From assembly GCA_021824855.1 (NCBI GenBank), contig JAKAJX010000172.1:1-9846 (forward strand): a stretch of 9,846 nucleotides of DNA, given 5' to 3'. A program made the position numbers and the translations under genes. This DNA comes from Bacteroidota bacterium. Its GTDB lineage: Bacteria; Bacteroidota; Bacteroidia; Chitinophagales; Chitinophagaceae. Below the pieces are notes generated by a model. It searched no databases. It saw only the letters and a list, made by a program, of their open reading frames with translations, and had not been told where the DNA came from. Of the stretch, positions 1 through 7,838 are shown one piece after another. How positions within the stretch are numbered: position 1 is the first letter of the stretch; every line of letters begins with the position of its first letter.

Positions 1-468
1 GTAGGCTATGGCGGGCATTTTGCTGCTGCCGGCCTAACCTTATTGCCCGAAAAATTAGAAGCGTTTAAAAATGCATTTGAAGAAGCTGTAAAAGAACAAA
101 TAGAACCGCATTTATTGATTCCTGAAATTGTAATTGATGCGGAAATCACTTTTTCTGAATTAACGCAAACCTTTTACAATATCATTGCACAAATGGAACC
201 ATTTGGTCCGGAAAATATGCGACCGGTTTTTATTGCTAAAAAAGTTTATGATACAGGCTTTAGTAAAATTGTAAAAGAAAAACATATTCGTTTTGTAGTA
301 AAACAAAACAATACAACCCTTACAGGAATTGGCTTTAATATGGCCGATAAATTTTCGCTGCTGCAAATGAATACACCTTTAGATATTGTTTTTACAATTG
401 ACATAAACGAATGGAATGGCGAAAAAAAATTACAATTAAAAGTGATTGATGTGAAGTTGAATGAATAA
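1..468 (+). CDS. recJ: Single-stranded-DNA-specific exonuclease RecJ, C-terminal part
   Basis: This is the 3' end of a gene whose start lies left of the window; 155 codons are visible and the reading frame is open from base 1. Residues 3-14 carry the glycine-glycine-histidine plus alanine-rich motif of the DHHA1 domain (GGHFAAAGLTL), which contacts the nucleic acid in RecJ. Residues 66-77 read EPFGPENMRPVF, the signature at the start of the RecJ OB-fold-like domain, and the rest of the chain is compatible with that domain. RecJ degrades single-stranded DNA 5' to 3' in RecF-type recombination and in base excision and mismatch repair in the cytoplasm; this is family knowledge. The catalytic DHH domain is not in view, so activity cannot be judged. 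It converges on htpG with a shared terminator between them. Confidence 0.93.
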   Translation, partial: VGYGGHFAAAGLTLLPEKLEAFKNAFEEAVKEQIEPHLLIPEIVIDAEITFSELTQTFYNIIAQMEPFGPENMRPVFIAKKVYDTGFSKIVKEKHIRFVVKQNNTTLTGIGFNMADKFSLLQMNTPLDIVFTIDINEWNGEKKLQLKVIDVKLNE

Positions 469-496
469 ACAATTTATATTCATTAATGTAATAAAA

Positions 497-526
497 AAAG
501 GATAACAACTTTCGCTGTTATCCTTT
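497..526. terminator. Bidirectional intrinsic terminator between recJ and htpG
   Basis: An 11-base-pair perfect stem (AAAGGATAACA at 497-507 with TGTTATCCTTT at 516-526) has an 8-nt loop. A T-rich run follows on the plus strand and an A run precedes it, so both strands offer a stem followed by U residues. It sits 28 nt after the recJ stop and 26 nt after the htpG stop, which suits termination of both convergent genes. Confidence 0.88.
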
Positions 527-552
527 AGTTTTATTTTGATTTCATTATAATC

Positions 553-2448
553 TTACTTCATCAACTCCACACTTCTATTAATAAAGTTGGTTAACTCTGC
601 TCCTTTTAATAAGCCTTGAGAAAGCAAAGCTAAATCTGCCAAATTACGAACTTGCTTTTCTTTCTTTTCAATATCTGCTTCTTTCAATAATGCTTGATAA
701 ATAGTATGATTACCATTTATGGTTAAAGTTACTTCATCGGGCATAGTAGCATAAAAAGCAGCCATACCGCCACCAACAGCACCCATATCTTTCATTCTGC
801 GCATAAATTCCGGACGAGTAGCTACAACAGGAGCTGTATCTGCACTTAAGCCTTTCACTTCAACAGTTACATGTAAATCGTTCACAGGAAATTCGAATAA
901 TTTTTTTAATTCTTCGGCTTCTGCTTTACTTAATACACTATCATTACTTTCTTGCTTATCAATTAAATTATCAACAATATCTGCATCAACACGCACAAAA
1001 TGCACATTCTCCCATTTCATTTCCATATTGTTAATAAAAGCAGCATCTACCAATGTTTCCATTTTTACAACCACAAAATTTTTAGCTTTTGCAGCTTGTA
1101 TATAGGCATCTTGTTGTACGGGATCGGTTGTGTAAATAATTACGTGCTTGCCTTCTTTGTTTTTTTGTAATGCTTCGGTTGTATTTTTATATTCCTCTAC
1201 AGTATAAAACTTAGCTGTTAATTTCTCTTCGGCAGTTCCATCTTCTTTGGTAACAGAAATAGAGTTTTTATTAACAGCATCTTCCATTACCAAAAACTTA
1301 TTTGCTTTTTCTAAAAACTTTTCATCCGTCATCATTCCGTATTTCACAAACAAGCCTAAACTTTCCCACTTCTGCTCAAACTCCGTTCTTTCATTTCTAA
1401 AAATTTCTTCTAATTTATCAGCAACTTTTTTAGTAATATGATTATTTATTTTCTTCACATTAGGATCGCCTTGTAAATAACTGCGACTTACATTTAATGG
1501 AATATCGGGGCTATCAATTACGCCATGCAACAACATTAAAAATTCGGGAACAATATCTTTTACTTCATCGGTTACAAATACCTGATTGCTGTATAATTGA
1601 ATTTTATCTTTCTGAATTTCGTAGCTCTGCTTAATTTTCGGGAAATATAAAATACCGGTTAAGTTAAACGGATAATCTACATTTAAATGAATCCAAAATA
1701 AAGGCGTTTCTCCAAAAGGATATAATTCTCTGTAAAATTTTTCGTAATCTTCTTTGGTTAATTCATTGGGCTTTTTAATCCAAATAGGATTGGTATTATT
1801 AATCGATTTTTCTTCCTCATCTTTTTTCTTTTCCTCTGCAACATCTTTAAAATAAATAGGTATCGGCAAAAATTTACAGAACTTTTCTACAATACTTTTT
1901 ACTCTTTGTGCGTCTAAAAATTCTTTACTTTCTTCATTAATATGTAAAATAATTTTAGTGCCTCTTTCACGTTTCTCAACTTCATACAATTCAAATTCCG
2001 GATTACCGTCGCAACTCCAAAACACAGTTGCTTCCTCATCTCTATGACTTTGCGATAATACTTCTACTTTTTCGCTTACCATAAATGCACTATAAAAGCC
2101 CAAACCAAAATGACCAATAATATTGGCATCTTTATATTTTTCTAAAAACTCTTCGGCACTACTAAACGCTACCTGATTTAAATATTTATCTACTTCCTCT
2201 TTACTCATTCCTACACCACGGTCGGTAAGGGTAATTGTTTTTTCTTTAGTATCTAATTCAACGTCAATTCGTAAATTGTCAATATTGGCTTTTGTTTCAC
2301 CAAGGCTGGCCAATTTTTTTAGTTTTTGAGAAGCATCAACTGCATTACTTATCAATTCCCGTAAAAAAATTTCATGATCACTGTATAAAAACTTTTTAAT
2401 AATGGGAAAAATGTTTTCGGTTTGAACCCTAATCTGTCCTTTTTGCAT
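553..2448 (-). CDS. htpG: Molecular chaperone HtpG (Hsp90 family)
   Basis: A 631-residue protein, the usual length for bacterial HtpG. The N-terminal GHKL ATPase motifs are all present: RELISNAVDA at 30-39 (with Glu31 and Asn35), DRGVGM at 76-81, and GHFGLGFYSAF at 112-122, the glycine-rich lid and ATP-binding loop. The middle domain follows after a short acidic/lysine-rich linker (EEKKKDEEEK), then the C-terminal dimerisation domain. HtpG is a cytosolic ATP-dependent chaperone that remodels client proteins, often with DnaK. The ATG at 2446-2448 is chosen because the family begins at this MQKGQIRVQTEN segment; the frame continues 27 codons upstream to a TTG, but that stretch (rich in tyrosine and leucine) resembles no HtpG. 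No Shine-Dalgarno is visible, as expected here. The gene is separated from the minus-strand unit upstream by a terminator, so it should have its own promoter in 2449-2575. Confidence 0.97.
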   Translation of the reverse strand: MQKGQIRVQTENIFPIIKKFLYSDHEIFLRELISNAVDASQKLKKLASLGETKANIDNLRIDVELDTKEKTITLTDRGVGMSKEEVDKYLNQVAFSSAEEFLEKYKDANIIGHFGLGFYSAFMVSEKVEVLSQSHRDEEATVFWSCDGNPEFELYEVEKRERGTKIILHINEESKEFLDAQRVKSIVEKFCKFLPIPIYFKDVAEEKKKDEEEKSINNTNPIWIKKPNELTKEDYEKFYRELYPFGETPLFWIHLNVDYPFNLTGILYFPKIKQSYEIQKDKIQLYSNQVFVTDEVKDIVPEFLMLLHGVIDSPDIPLNVSRSYLQGDPNVKKINNHITKKVADKLEEIFRNERTEFEQKWESLGLFVKYGMMTDEKFLEKANKFLVMEDAVNKNSISVTKEDGTAEEKLTAKFYTVEEYKNTTEALQKNKEGKHVIIYTTDPVQQDAYIQAAKAKNFVVVKMETLVDAAFINNMEMKWENVHFVRVDADIVDNLIDKQESNDSVLSKAEAEELKKLFEFPVNDLHVTVEVKGLSADTAPVVATRPEFMRRMKDMGAVGGGMAAFYATMPDEVTLTINGNHTIYQALLKEADIEKKEKQVRNLADLALLSQGLLKGAELTNFINRSVELMK

Positions 2449-2575
2449 AAAAAAATATTTTGTTACAAGCTTATAATAAAAAATAACCTGTAGTTGCGTC
2501 GCACTCTTGTACTGCAACAACAGTGGCAACAGAAAACAAACAAAGTACCAATTTTTTTTTGCTGACAGGATGACA
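2449..2575 (-). promoter_or_regulatory. htpG upstream region, presumed to hold its promoter
   Basis: Because an intrinsic terminator ends the preceding same-strand unit at about 2576, transcription of htpG should start inside this 127-nt interval. On the minus strand I see TACTTTG (2541-2547), one base shorter than the Bacteroidota -7 consensus TAnnTTTG, and TATTTTTT (2478-2485), a seven-of-eight match. Neither has a clear TTTG about 19 nt upstream, so the exact start is undecided. No CIRCE inverted repeat is present. Confidence 0.3.
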
Positions 2576-2605
2576 ACAAAAAACCCGCTGCCTAAGCAAC
2601 GGGTT
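2576..2605 (-). terminator. Intrinsic terminator of the receptor-lipoprotein unit
   Basis: On the minus strand AACCCG pairs with CGGGTT (2600-2605 with 2582-2587). Inside it TGC pairs with GCA around a 4-nt loop after a single mismatch. A run of six T residues follows on the minus strand (2578-2583). It lies 23 nt beyond the stop of the lipoprotein gene and upstream of htpG, so it separates the two transcription units. Confidence 0.85.
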
Positions 2606-2637
2606 GGCTACTGGGGGTATAGCAAATGCTAGTAGCC
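2606..2637 (-). repeat. Inverted repeat overlapping the stop codon of the lipoprotein gene
   Basis: GGCTACT (2606-2612) and AGTAGCC (2631-2637) are perfect inverted copies, 7 bp, with a smaller AGC/GCT stem (2621-2623 with 2628-2630) inside. The 2631-2637 arm covers the first base position of the TAG stop and the last two codons. It adjoins the terminator hairpin directly, so the end of the transcript could form two stacked hairpins. No U run follows this outer repeat, so it is not itself a standard terminator. Confidence 0.5.
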
Positions 2638-3960
2638 TATAATATTTACATTTGTAATTTCAAATGTGGTAGTTTTTTTAGCTCCGGAAACATCCGAACC
2701 ATCATACCGAAATGCTATATAAAATTTCTTTCCTTTATATGCAGATAAATCAACATTTCCGGAAGAAGTATTGCTACCATAACTTGAAGCATGACCACGA
2801 CTAATTATTGCCGGTAATTTTGTCCATGTAGCAATAGAAGGATTATTATTTCCCGTATAATCCACGCTAATTAAGGCTTGCAATGTTGCACCATTATCGT
2901 ACCCATCAATGGTTTGAAAACTTAAATAAGGGTTTATAGTTGCAGCAGGAATGGTAATAGCCGGTGTAATTAACCAACTTACAATAGTTGATTGACCAGA
3001 GCCAAAGCCTGAAATTTTTGCATACTTTGAAGTAGATGATGCAACATATCCTGTATATAATTGATTACCTGCTTCTGCAATATTTTTCCATCCTGCAATA
3101 TTTACAGCAGCATTATTACTTACCGATGAAAATTTTTCAGTAAAAAGATTGATGGGTATTGTATTGGTGCATCGCATATCGGTTAAAACCTGATCGGCGG
3201 TATCTCGAACTATCAATTGTTTATTAGCATAATAAACCGAATATATGCCCATTATTGAACCATTTCCCTGCTGCGGTTTTACATTTGAAAAAGTTGAGAA
3301 GGCACTAGTACGAACAGCCATAGTATGACCAATACAATTAGTTAAAGAAAGACTAACTGAACTTTTATTTATTGAAGTATCACCAAAAAATTTAGATGTA
3401 TCTGCCACTGCAAACTGAACATTATTTAACTGTATCAGCATACTTTGCAAAGAATCGTTTAACTGATTAATGGCTACCTCTTTTGGAACAACCGTATTAT
3501 TTAAACTGCCTTTAATTACATAGTTATCAAACAAAGAAGAAGGAATTCCATTTAGCTGAAGATTAGACAGAGATGAACTATCTACACTTCCGCCCAGTTG
3601 AAGCATTCTTCCATAATCGCCCAACCACAATCCCTTACACTTAATAAATACTTGCCTGCCAATAGGGTAAGATGTGTATAAGCCTGTACCATTTAAACTT
3701 ATTGTAATACCGGCTGTAGCATCTTGAATACAAATTTGTTTATAAAAATTCCCGCTTCTATCATCAGCTACTACAATACCCGAAATAACAATACTGTCAT
3801 TTATTTTTTCAAAATTTCCGGATACATGCATTGCTCGTAAGTCTTTAATTGATGTGTTAGCTACAATATTTGGAGCAATATATTGCGGAGGTTCATCAAA
3901 TTTCCGTTCGCAAGAAATTAAAGTTTGAATACCAATTAATATCAAAAAAATATTTTTCAT
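2629..3960 (-). CDS. DUF5689-like outer-membrane lipoprotein with C-terminal jelly-roll-like domain
   Basis: A 443-residue protein with a lipoprotein signal peptide: a short basic start, a hydrophobic segment, and a lipobox LISC with Cys17 as the lipidated residue. The next residues (ERKFDEPP) are charged, as in Bacteroidota lipoproteins, and suggest the outer membrane, perhaps exposed at the surface. Residues about 35-262 resemble DUF5689, with the recurring pattern GIVVADDRSGNFYKQICIQD at 61-80, an OB-like beta region. Residues about 270-443 resemble the 'choice-of-anchor J' beta-sandwich module (SWLITPAITIP, LSFQTIDGYDNG, KKFYIAFRYDGSD). No catalytic motif is visible. The ATG lies 9 nt after the stop of the TonB-dependent receptor, so the two are probably cotranscribed and act as partners, the lipoprotein possibly binding ligand for the receptor. 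Family assignment is from memory of sequence patterns; the ligand is unknown. Confidence 0.8.
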   Translation of the reverse strand: MKNIFLILIGIQTLISCERKFDEPPQYIAPNIVANTSIKDLRAMHVSGNFEKINDSIVISGIVVADDRSGNFYKQICIQDATAGITISLNGTGLYTSYPIGRQVFIKCKGLWLGDYGRMLQLGGSVDSSSLSNLQLNGIPSSLFDNYVIKGSLNNTVVPKEVAINQLNDSLQSMLIQLNNVQFAVADTSKFFGDTSINKSSVSLSLTNCIGHTMAVRTSAFSTFSNVKPQQGNGSIMGIYSVYYANKQLIVRDTADQVLTDMRCTNTIPINLFTEKFSSVSNNAAVNIAGWKNIAEAGNQLYTGYVASSTSKYAKISGFGSGQSTIVSWLITPAITIPAATINPYLSFQTIDGYDNGATLQALISVDYTGNNNPSIATWTKLPAIISRGHASSYGSNTSSGNVDLSAYKGKKFYIAFRYDGSDVSGAKKTTTFEITNVNIIGY

Positions 3961-3969
3961 ATCTATTTT

Positions 3970-6537
3970 TTAAAAGTGTAAAGCAATACTGCAGGAGTAG
4001 GTTGTTCCGTAGGCATATTGATATTTTGGAGGAAATGTATTGGGATTTTGATTGGCAAAATCGAAACGCAATTGCTCGGAAGCATTTGTAATAATTTGCT
4101 GATTATTTAAAAGATTATTTACCGAAGTATTAATGGCAATAAAAGAATTTCGTTTTGAAGTAATAGGCGATAAATCAATAGTATAGCCGGCAATGGCATT
4201 TAAAAAATATTGTGCAGGCAACTGTTTTTGCGATAAAATATTATTCCATTGCTGAGAATTTTTTGCAATATCCTGAACAGCACGGTAAGTTCTGCGAACG
4301 GGGTTAAAGCCCATCCAAAGCCGATTAAAATAATTACCGCTAACACCAACAAAAGCTTTTTTAGTTCGATATTGGAAACCAACACTATACGCCTCTTGTG
4401 GCACCGAAGCAACTTTATAATTATTGGTATATACTATATCGTTTGCCAGTACCGAAGCGGTATTGTCGGCTGTAATAGTTGCACGTTGCCTATCATTATA
4501 AAAATAATTACCTAATGCGGCAGCCCCAGTTAACCGAAAATGGTTGTTTAATTTAATTTCAAAACCCAATTCGCCACCAAAATGAGTGGTAGCTATATTG
4601 GTTAAGGCATAATTAACAAAATTGTGTAAATCATCATCATAATAACTTAACACATCTATTGCATTTTTCTTTTGCGTAAAATATCCGCTTAATCTTAATC
4701 GAATTTTTTTAGCGTTTACAATATATCCTGCTTCAGCCGATTGAATGAGTTCGCTGCTTATTGTATCTTGAATTGAGTTTCTGGTTCGGGGAGAAATAAA
4801 AACATTATCATAAAAAGGAGCTTTAGTTAAATAAATGGCATTTAAATAAATAAAATTTCTACCATCAATTTTAAAAGTAATTCCTGTTTTAGCTGCATAA
4901 TTAATAAAGTTTTGTATGGCAGATTTACCAAAAGAATTATCTACAAATAATCCATTTTTAACATTGCCTGTTCTGTAATATTTTGTGTTGCTTATTTGCG
5001 ATGCAACGAAAAAATCTATATACTTTCCTGTAATAACTGTTTGTAACCAAGCTTGCAAATATTGAAAGTTGATATTATAATTCCAACCATACTTCTCGCC
5101 TTGCTGCACAATTTTATTAGGAACAGCTACATCATTTTGTATAGCAGTATTATTGGCAATTACATTTTGTGCAAACTGATTCCAATCAACCCAAAATTTT
5201 CCGCCCAACAAATCTTTCACTGTTCTATAATTGTAATTAGTTTGTTGCTGAAATGTAGCACCTGTACTAAGTTTTATTCTTTTAGCTATTAAACTATTAT
5301 AGGTAGCTGTAGCTGCAAATTGTAATTTATTAAAATGATTTTCTGATAGAATATAATGCGATCGTTTTCCGGTTACCGAGTTACCCAAAATTCCATTGGC
5401 ATTATTAATTGTTTCTATACTTGCATTGTTAGCATCGTATAATTTTAGCCAATTAATTTGCCGATAATGATCATCATTTATTATTAATTGTTGTATTAAT
5501 AGTTTTTGAGCAATATTAGTTTGATAGCTGGGCAAATACTTATAATAATCGGGATATGGAGTTGGGGCATTAAACCAATCTAATGCAGTAGCACTTTGTA
5601 TAGTATAAATAACGCCCGCTGCAACTGTTAAATTATTATGATTATTGAATCGAAAGTCTTGTGTTACAATTACAGTAGGCTGTTGAGTATACGATACGTT
5701 GGCATTGCGTTTTATACCATTCTGATATCCCCAAAAAGAGTTGTAATAATGTGTGCCAGATAAAGAATCCATTTCGGGCAAAACCATACTCTGCTTTGTT
5801 TTAATTGAAGATGAACCCATCATTGTAACCGATAAGGAATATTTAGAAGAGATACGTTTGCTAATTCCTAAAAAATAATTTCCACCATAAAAATAAGTGC
5901 CGGGTACGTAACCTTGATTTGCAGAACGATACTGCAATGCAATAGCAAATGACCATCCTTTTTTATTAATTCCGGAAAAATGCGATAAGAAAAATCCATT
6001 AGAAAAGTTTCTGTTAGAAATGGCATATCGAATGGTTGTTTGCCTTTTTTTATTGCTACTACGAGCATCCAAATTTGAGGTTACACCAATACCACCAAAA
6101 CTAAAATCGGCAGCATTAGCAGCAATGTTTTGTTGTTTATATTGAAGAACAGAATATAATCCGCTCCACGATGAAAGTGCTGTATATCCATTATCAACTT
6201 GTTGCATTAATAATCCATTTAAGTACATGGAATTATTATCAGAGGAATATCCTCTCATTCTAAAATAAATTTCACTAAACTGAAATGAAAACTGTGATAA
6301 AAAAGGATCATTAGAAGCAGAAAGTATGGGCTGAATATCGGGAGAAGTATTTTCTTTCAAATCACTTTCGTCCATCATTACTATTGGAATATCTGCTATC
6401 TGATTTTGCTTTAAATCGGCAATTAAGGAATCGTCTCTCCTATTAATAATACTGTCTTTCAATATTTTGCTTGTCGGTTGTTGGGCAATACAATGCAATA
6501 CAATTATTGCAAAAATTGCACTAATTAAATACTTCAT
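3970..6537 (-). CDS. TonB-dependent outer-membrane receptor
   Basis: An 855-residue protein with a signal peptide (MKYLISAIFAIIVLHCIA, cleavage probably after Ala18 before QQ). A plug domain at about 50-165 carries FRMRGYSSDNNSMYLNGL (92-109), matching the plug pattern of a receptor followed by 'NG', and FGGIG at 147-151. The remainder is rich in aromatic and alternating hydrophobic strands and ends in Leu-His-Phe, the terminal Phe typical of outer-membrane beta-barrels. It lacks the N-terminal carboxypeptidase-regulatory-like domain and the roughly 1000-residue length of SusC proteins, so it is a different subgroup. Such receptors import large ligands with TonB energy. The ATG at 6535-6537 is chosen because a good signal peptide begins there; the 12 codons upstream start at a GTG and would spoil it. 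It is first in a two-gene unit with the lipoprotein and diverges from the secreted phosphoesterase. Confidence 0.88.
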   Translation of the reverse strand: MKYLISAIFAIIVLHCIAQQPTSKILKDSIINRRDDSLIADLKQNQIADIPIVMMDESDLKENTSPDIQPILSASNDPFLSQFSFQFSEIYFRMRGYSSDNNSMYLNGLLMQQVDNGYTALSSWSGLYSVLQYKQQNIAANAADFSFGGIGVTSNLDARSSNKKRQTTIRYAISNRNFSNGFFLSHFSGINKKGWSFAIALQYRSANQGYVPGTYFYGGNYFLGISKRISSKYSLSVTMMGSSSIKTKQSMVLPEMDSLSGTHYYNSFWGYQNGIKRNANVSYTQQPTVIVTQDFRFNNHNNLTVAAGVIYTIQSATALDWFNAPTPYPDYYKYLPSYQTNIAQKLLIQQLIINDDHYRQINWLKLYDANNASIETINNANGILGNSVTGKRSHYILSENHFNKLQFAATATYNSLIAKRIKLSTGATFQQQTNYNYRTVKDLLGGKFWVDWNQFAQNVIANNTAIQNDVAVPNKIVQQGEKYGWNYNINFQYLQAWLQTVITGKYIDFFVASQISNTKYYRTGNVKNGLFVDNSFGKSAIQNFINYAAKTGITFKIDGRNFIYLNAIYLTKAPFYDNVFISPRTRNSIQDTISSELIQSAEAGYIVNAKKIRLRLSGYFTQKKNAIDVLSYYDDDLHNFVNYALTNIATTHFGGELGFEIKLNNHFRLTGAAALGNYFYNDRQRATITADNTASVLANDIVYTNNYKVASVPQEAYSVGFQYRTKKAFVGVSGNYFNRLWMGFNPVRRTYRAVQDIAKNSQQWNNILSQKQLPAQYFLNAIAGYTIDLSPITSKRNSFIAINTSVNNLLNNQQIITNASEQLRFDFANQNPNTFPPKYQYAYGTTYSCSIALHF

Positions 6538-6572
6538 ACTATTAACTGAAATATAAAACCGAGGAGGTAACA

Positions 6573-6602
6573 CAAATTAGAAAAAAAATAATTAAAAACA
6601 AA
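6573..6602 (-). promoter_or_regulatory. Candidate promoter for the receptor-lipoprotein unit
   Basis: On the minus strand TTTG (6599-6602) is followed after exactly 19 nt by TAATTTG (6573-6579), close to the Bacteroidota promoter pattern TTTG-N19-TAnnTTTG but one base short in the -7 box. It would place the start about 25-30 nt before the receptor ATG. It is the best match in this divergent intergenic region. Confidence 0.45.
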
Positions 6603-6646
6603 TTTTATATCAAAAAATTTTTATTTTTATCTATACACCATTTTCT

Positions 6647-7699
6647 ATGGGTAAACTAATTATCTTTTTTTTTATTTTATTTCCCATACACTTGCTATCG
6701 CAAACCCATACCGATTTTAAGATAACGGTAGTAGCTTTTTATAACTGCGAAAACCTTTTAGATACTATTCATCAAAAAACACTATCAACCAACAAAACAA
6801 ATAATGAGGATAGAGTATTGCTACCGGCAATGTATACAGATAAGTTGAATAAAATTGTAGATGTTATTTCTAAAATTGGCACAGATGATAAAATTGCCAC
6901 ATCCGATGGTGCTTCATTAATAGGATTAGCTGAAATAAATAGCCGATGGGTTTTAGAAGATATCATACATCATCCTTTATTAAAAAATAGAAACTATCAA
7001 TATGTTCATTTCGACAGTAAAGATGCGAGAGGTATTGATGTGGCTTTTCTCTACAATCCAAAATACTTTGCGGTAGAAACAGCCAAACCACTAACAGTAA
7101 AATTAAACATTAAAGAAAAAAAATATTATAGTAGAGATATTCTTTGGATTAAAGGGAAATTAAATGGTGAATTAATGTATCTCTATATTAACCACTGGCC
7201 ATCCAGATTGGGTGGAGAGCAAGAAAGTGAGCACTTACGATGGAAAGCAGCATTAATTTGCCGTAATCATATAGATAGTATTATTCAAAAAGATTCACTG
7301 GCAAAAATTTTAGTGATGGGTGATTTTAATGATGAACCATTTAATTATAGTATACAAAACATATTACGAGGTAAATCTTCTACCACCAATATATCCAAAA
7401 ACGAATTGTTCAATCCTTGGAATCAATTTTCAAAAAAAGGAATTGGCACATTGGCATTTCAAGATAGCTGGGCATTATTCGATCAAATACTCATTTCTCC
7501 TGCACTAATTTCCAAAAACCAATTAGGCTTTTTTTATTATCAATCACATATTTTTAATAGACCCTTTATTACCGAAAATATTGGAAAGTACAAAGGCTAC
7601 CCAATGCGCAGTTGGGATGGAAATAACTATAGAGGTGGCTATAGCGATCATTTTCCGGTATATATTACGCTTTTAAAAAGGGTAATTAACGCTAATTAA
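6647..7699 (+). CDS. Secreted endonuclease/exonuclease/phosphatase-fold enzyme
   Basis: A 350-residue protein with an N-terminal signal peptide (hydrophobic residues 4-17, probable cleavage after about Ser18 or Gln19). The motifs of the DNase I-like EEP superfamily occur in order: FYNCENLLD at 31-39, GLAEIN at 93-98 (Glu96, metal ligand), GIDVAFLYNP at 129-138, NHWPSR at 182-187 (His183, catalytic), MGDFNDEP at 224-231 (Asp226 and Asn228) and SDHFP at 333-337 (Asp334 and His335, the terminal catalytic pair). All key residues are intact, so it should be an active Mg-dependent phosphodiesterase or nuclease in the periplasm or outside the cell. The FYNCENL start is characteristic of the Bacteroidota secreted subgroup. 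Whether the substrate is DNA, RNA or a lipid phosphate cannot be told. It diverges from the TonB-dependent receptor. A TATTTTTA at 6622-6629 is a weak candidate -7 box, and no clear terminator separates it from the rpsF promoter. Confidence 0.9.
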   Translation: MGKLIIFFFILFPIHLLSQTHTDFKITVVAFYNCENLLDTIHQKTLSTNKTNNEDRVLLPAMYTDKLNKIVDVISKIGTDDKIATSDGASLIGLAEINSRWVLEDIIHHPLLKNRNYQYVHFDSKDARGIDVAFLYNPKYFAVETAKPLTVKLNIKEKKYYSRDILWIKGKLNGELMYLYINHWPSRLGGEQESEHLRWKAALICRNHIDSIIQKDSLAKILVMGDFNDEPFNYSIQNILRGKSSTTNISKNELFNPWNQFSKKGIGTLAFQDSWALFDQILISPALISKNQLGFFYYQSHIFNRPFITENIGKYKGYPMRSWDGNNYRGGYSDHFPVYITLLKRVINAN

Positions 7700-7741
7700 A
7701 AAGAGTTTTAAAAGTTTCATCGTCTTTTCAATCAAAACCCC

Positions 7742-7749
7742 TACTTTTG
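7742..7749 (+). promoter_or_regulatory. -7 promoter element of the rpsF operon
   Basis: TACTTTTG matches the Bacteroidota -7 consensus TAnnTTTG exactly, and the following GC is common after such boxes. Transcription would start near 7753-7757, giving an untranslated leader of about 85 nt. I do not find a clear -33 TTTG; the nearest is a TTTC at 7715-7718. Confidence 0.75.
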
Positions 7750-7752
7750 CAG

Positions 7753-7805
7753 CCCCAATTCTGTTTTGGCAGAATTATCATTTAAATAAAATGATATCCA
7801 CTGGG
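7753..7805 (+). promoter_or_regulatory. Structured leader of the rpsF operon
   Basis: Two perfect hairpins abut each other without a gap. AATTCTG (7757-7763) pairs with CAGAATT (7770-7776) around TTTTGG, and ATCATTT (7777-7783) pairs with AAATGAT (7789-7795) around AAATA. CCC at 7754-7756 can close the pair onto GGG at 7803-7805. The structure would begin almost at the first transcribed base. Leaders that bind the S6:S18 complex are known in other bacteria, but the CCG bulge typical of that motif is not present here. Confidence 0.45.
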
Positions 7806-7838
7806 AGAAAACCAATTTATCATCTTAAAATTAAAGTA

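Noticed and set aside
2499..2530. CIRCE heat-shock operator upstream of htpG (GCACTC half-site present)
   Set aside because: Only one half-site resembles CIRCE; the required GAGTGC partner 9 nt away is absent.
3870..4091. Plus-strand open frame over the receptor-lipoprotein junction
   Set aside because: It is antisense to two well supported genes and encodes nothing recognisable.
6561..6568. GAGGAGGT, a strong Shine-Dalgarno-like sequence in the divergent intergenic region
   Set aside because: No ATG, GTG or TTG lies 4-12 nt downstream on the plus strand, and the nuclease start is about 80 nt away; on the minus strand it reads CCTCCTC. Probably chance.
7791..7838. Longer bS6 start at the in-frame ATG 7791
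   Set aside because: It adds 16 residues that bS6 proteins lack and falls inside the second leader hairpin; the family start at 7839 fits.
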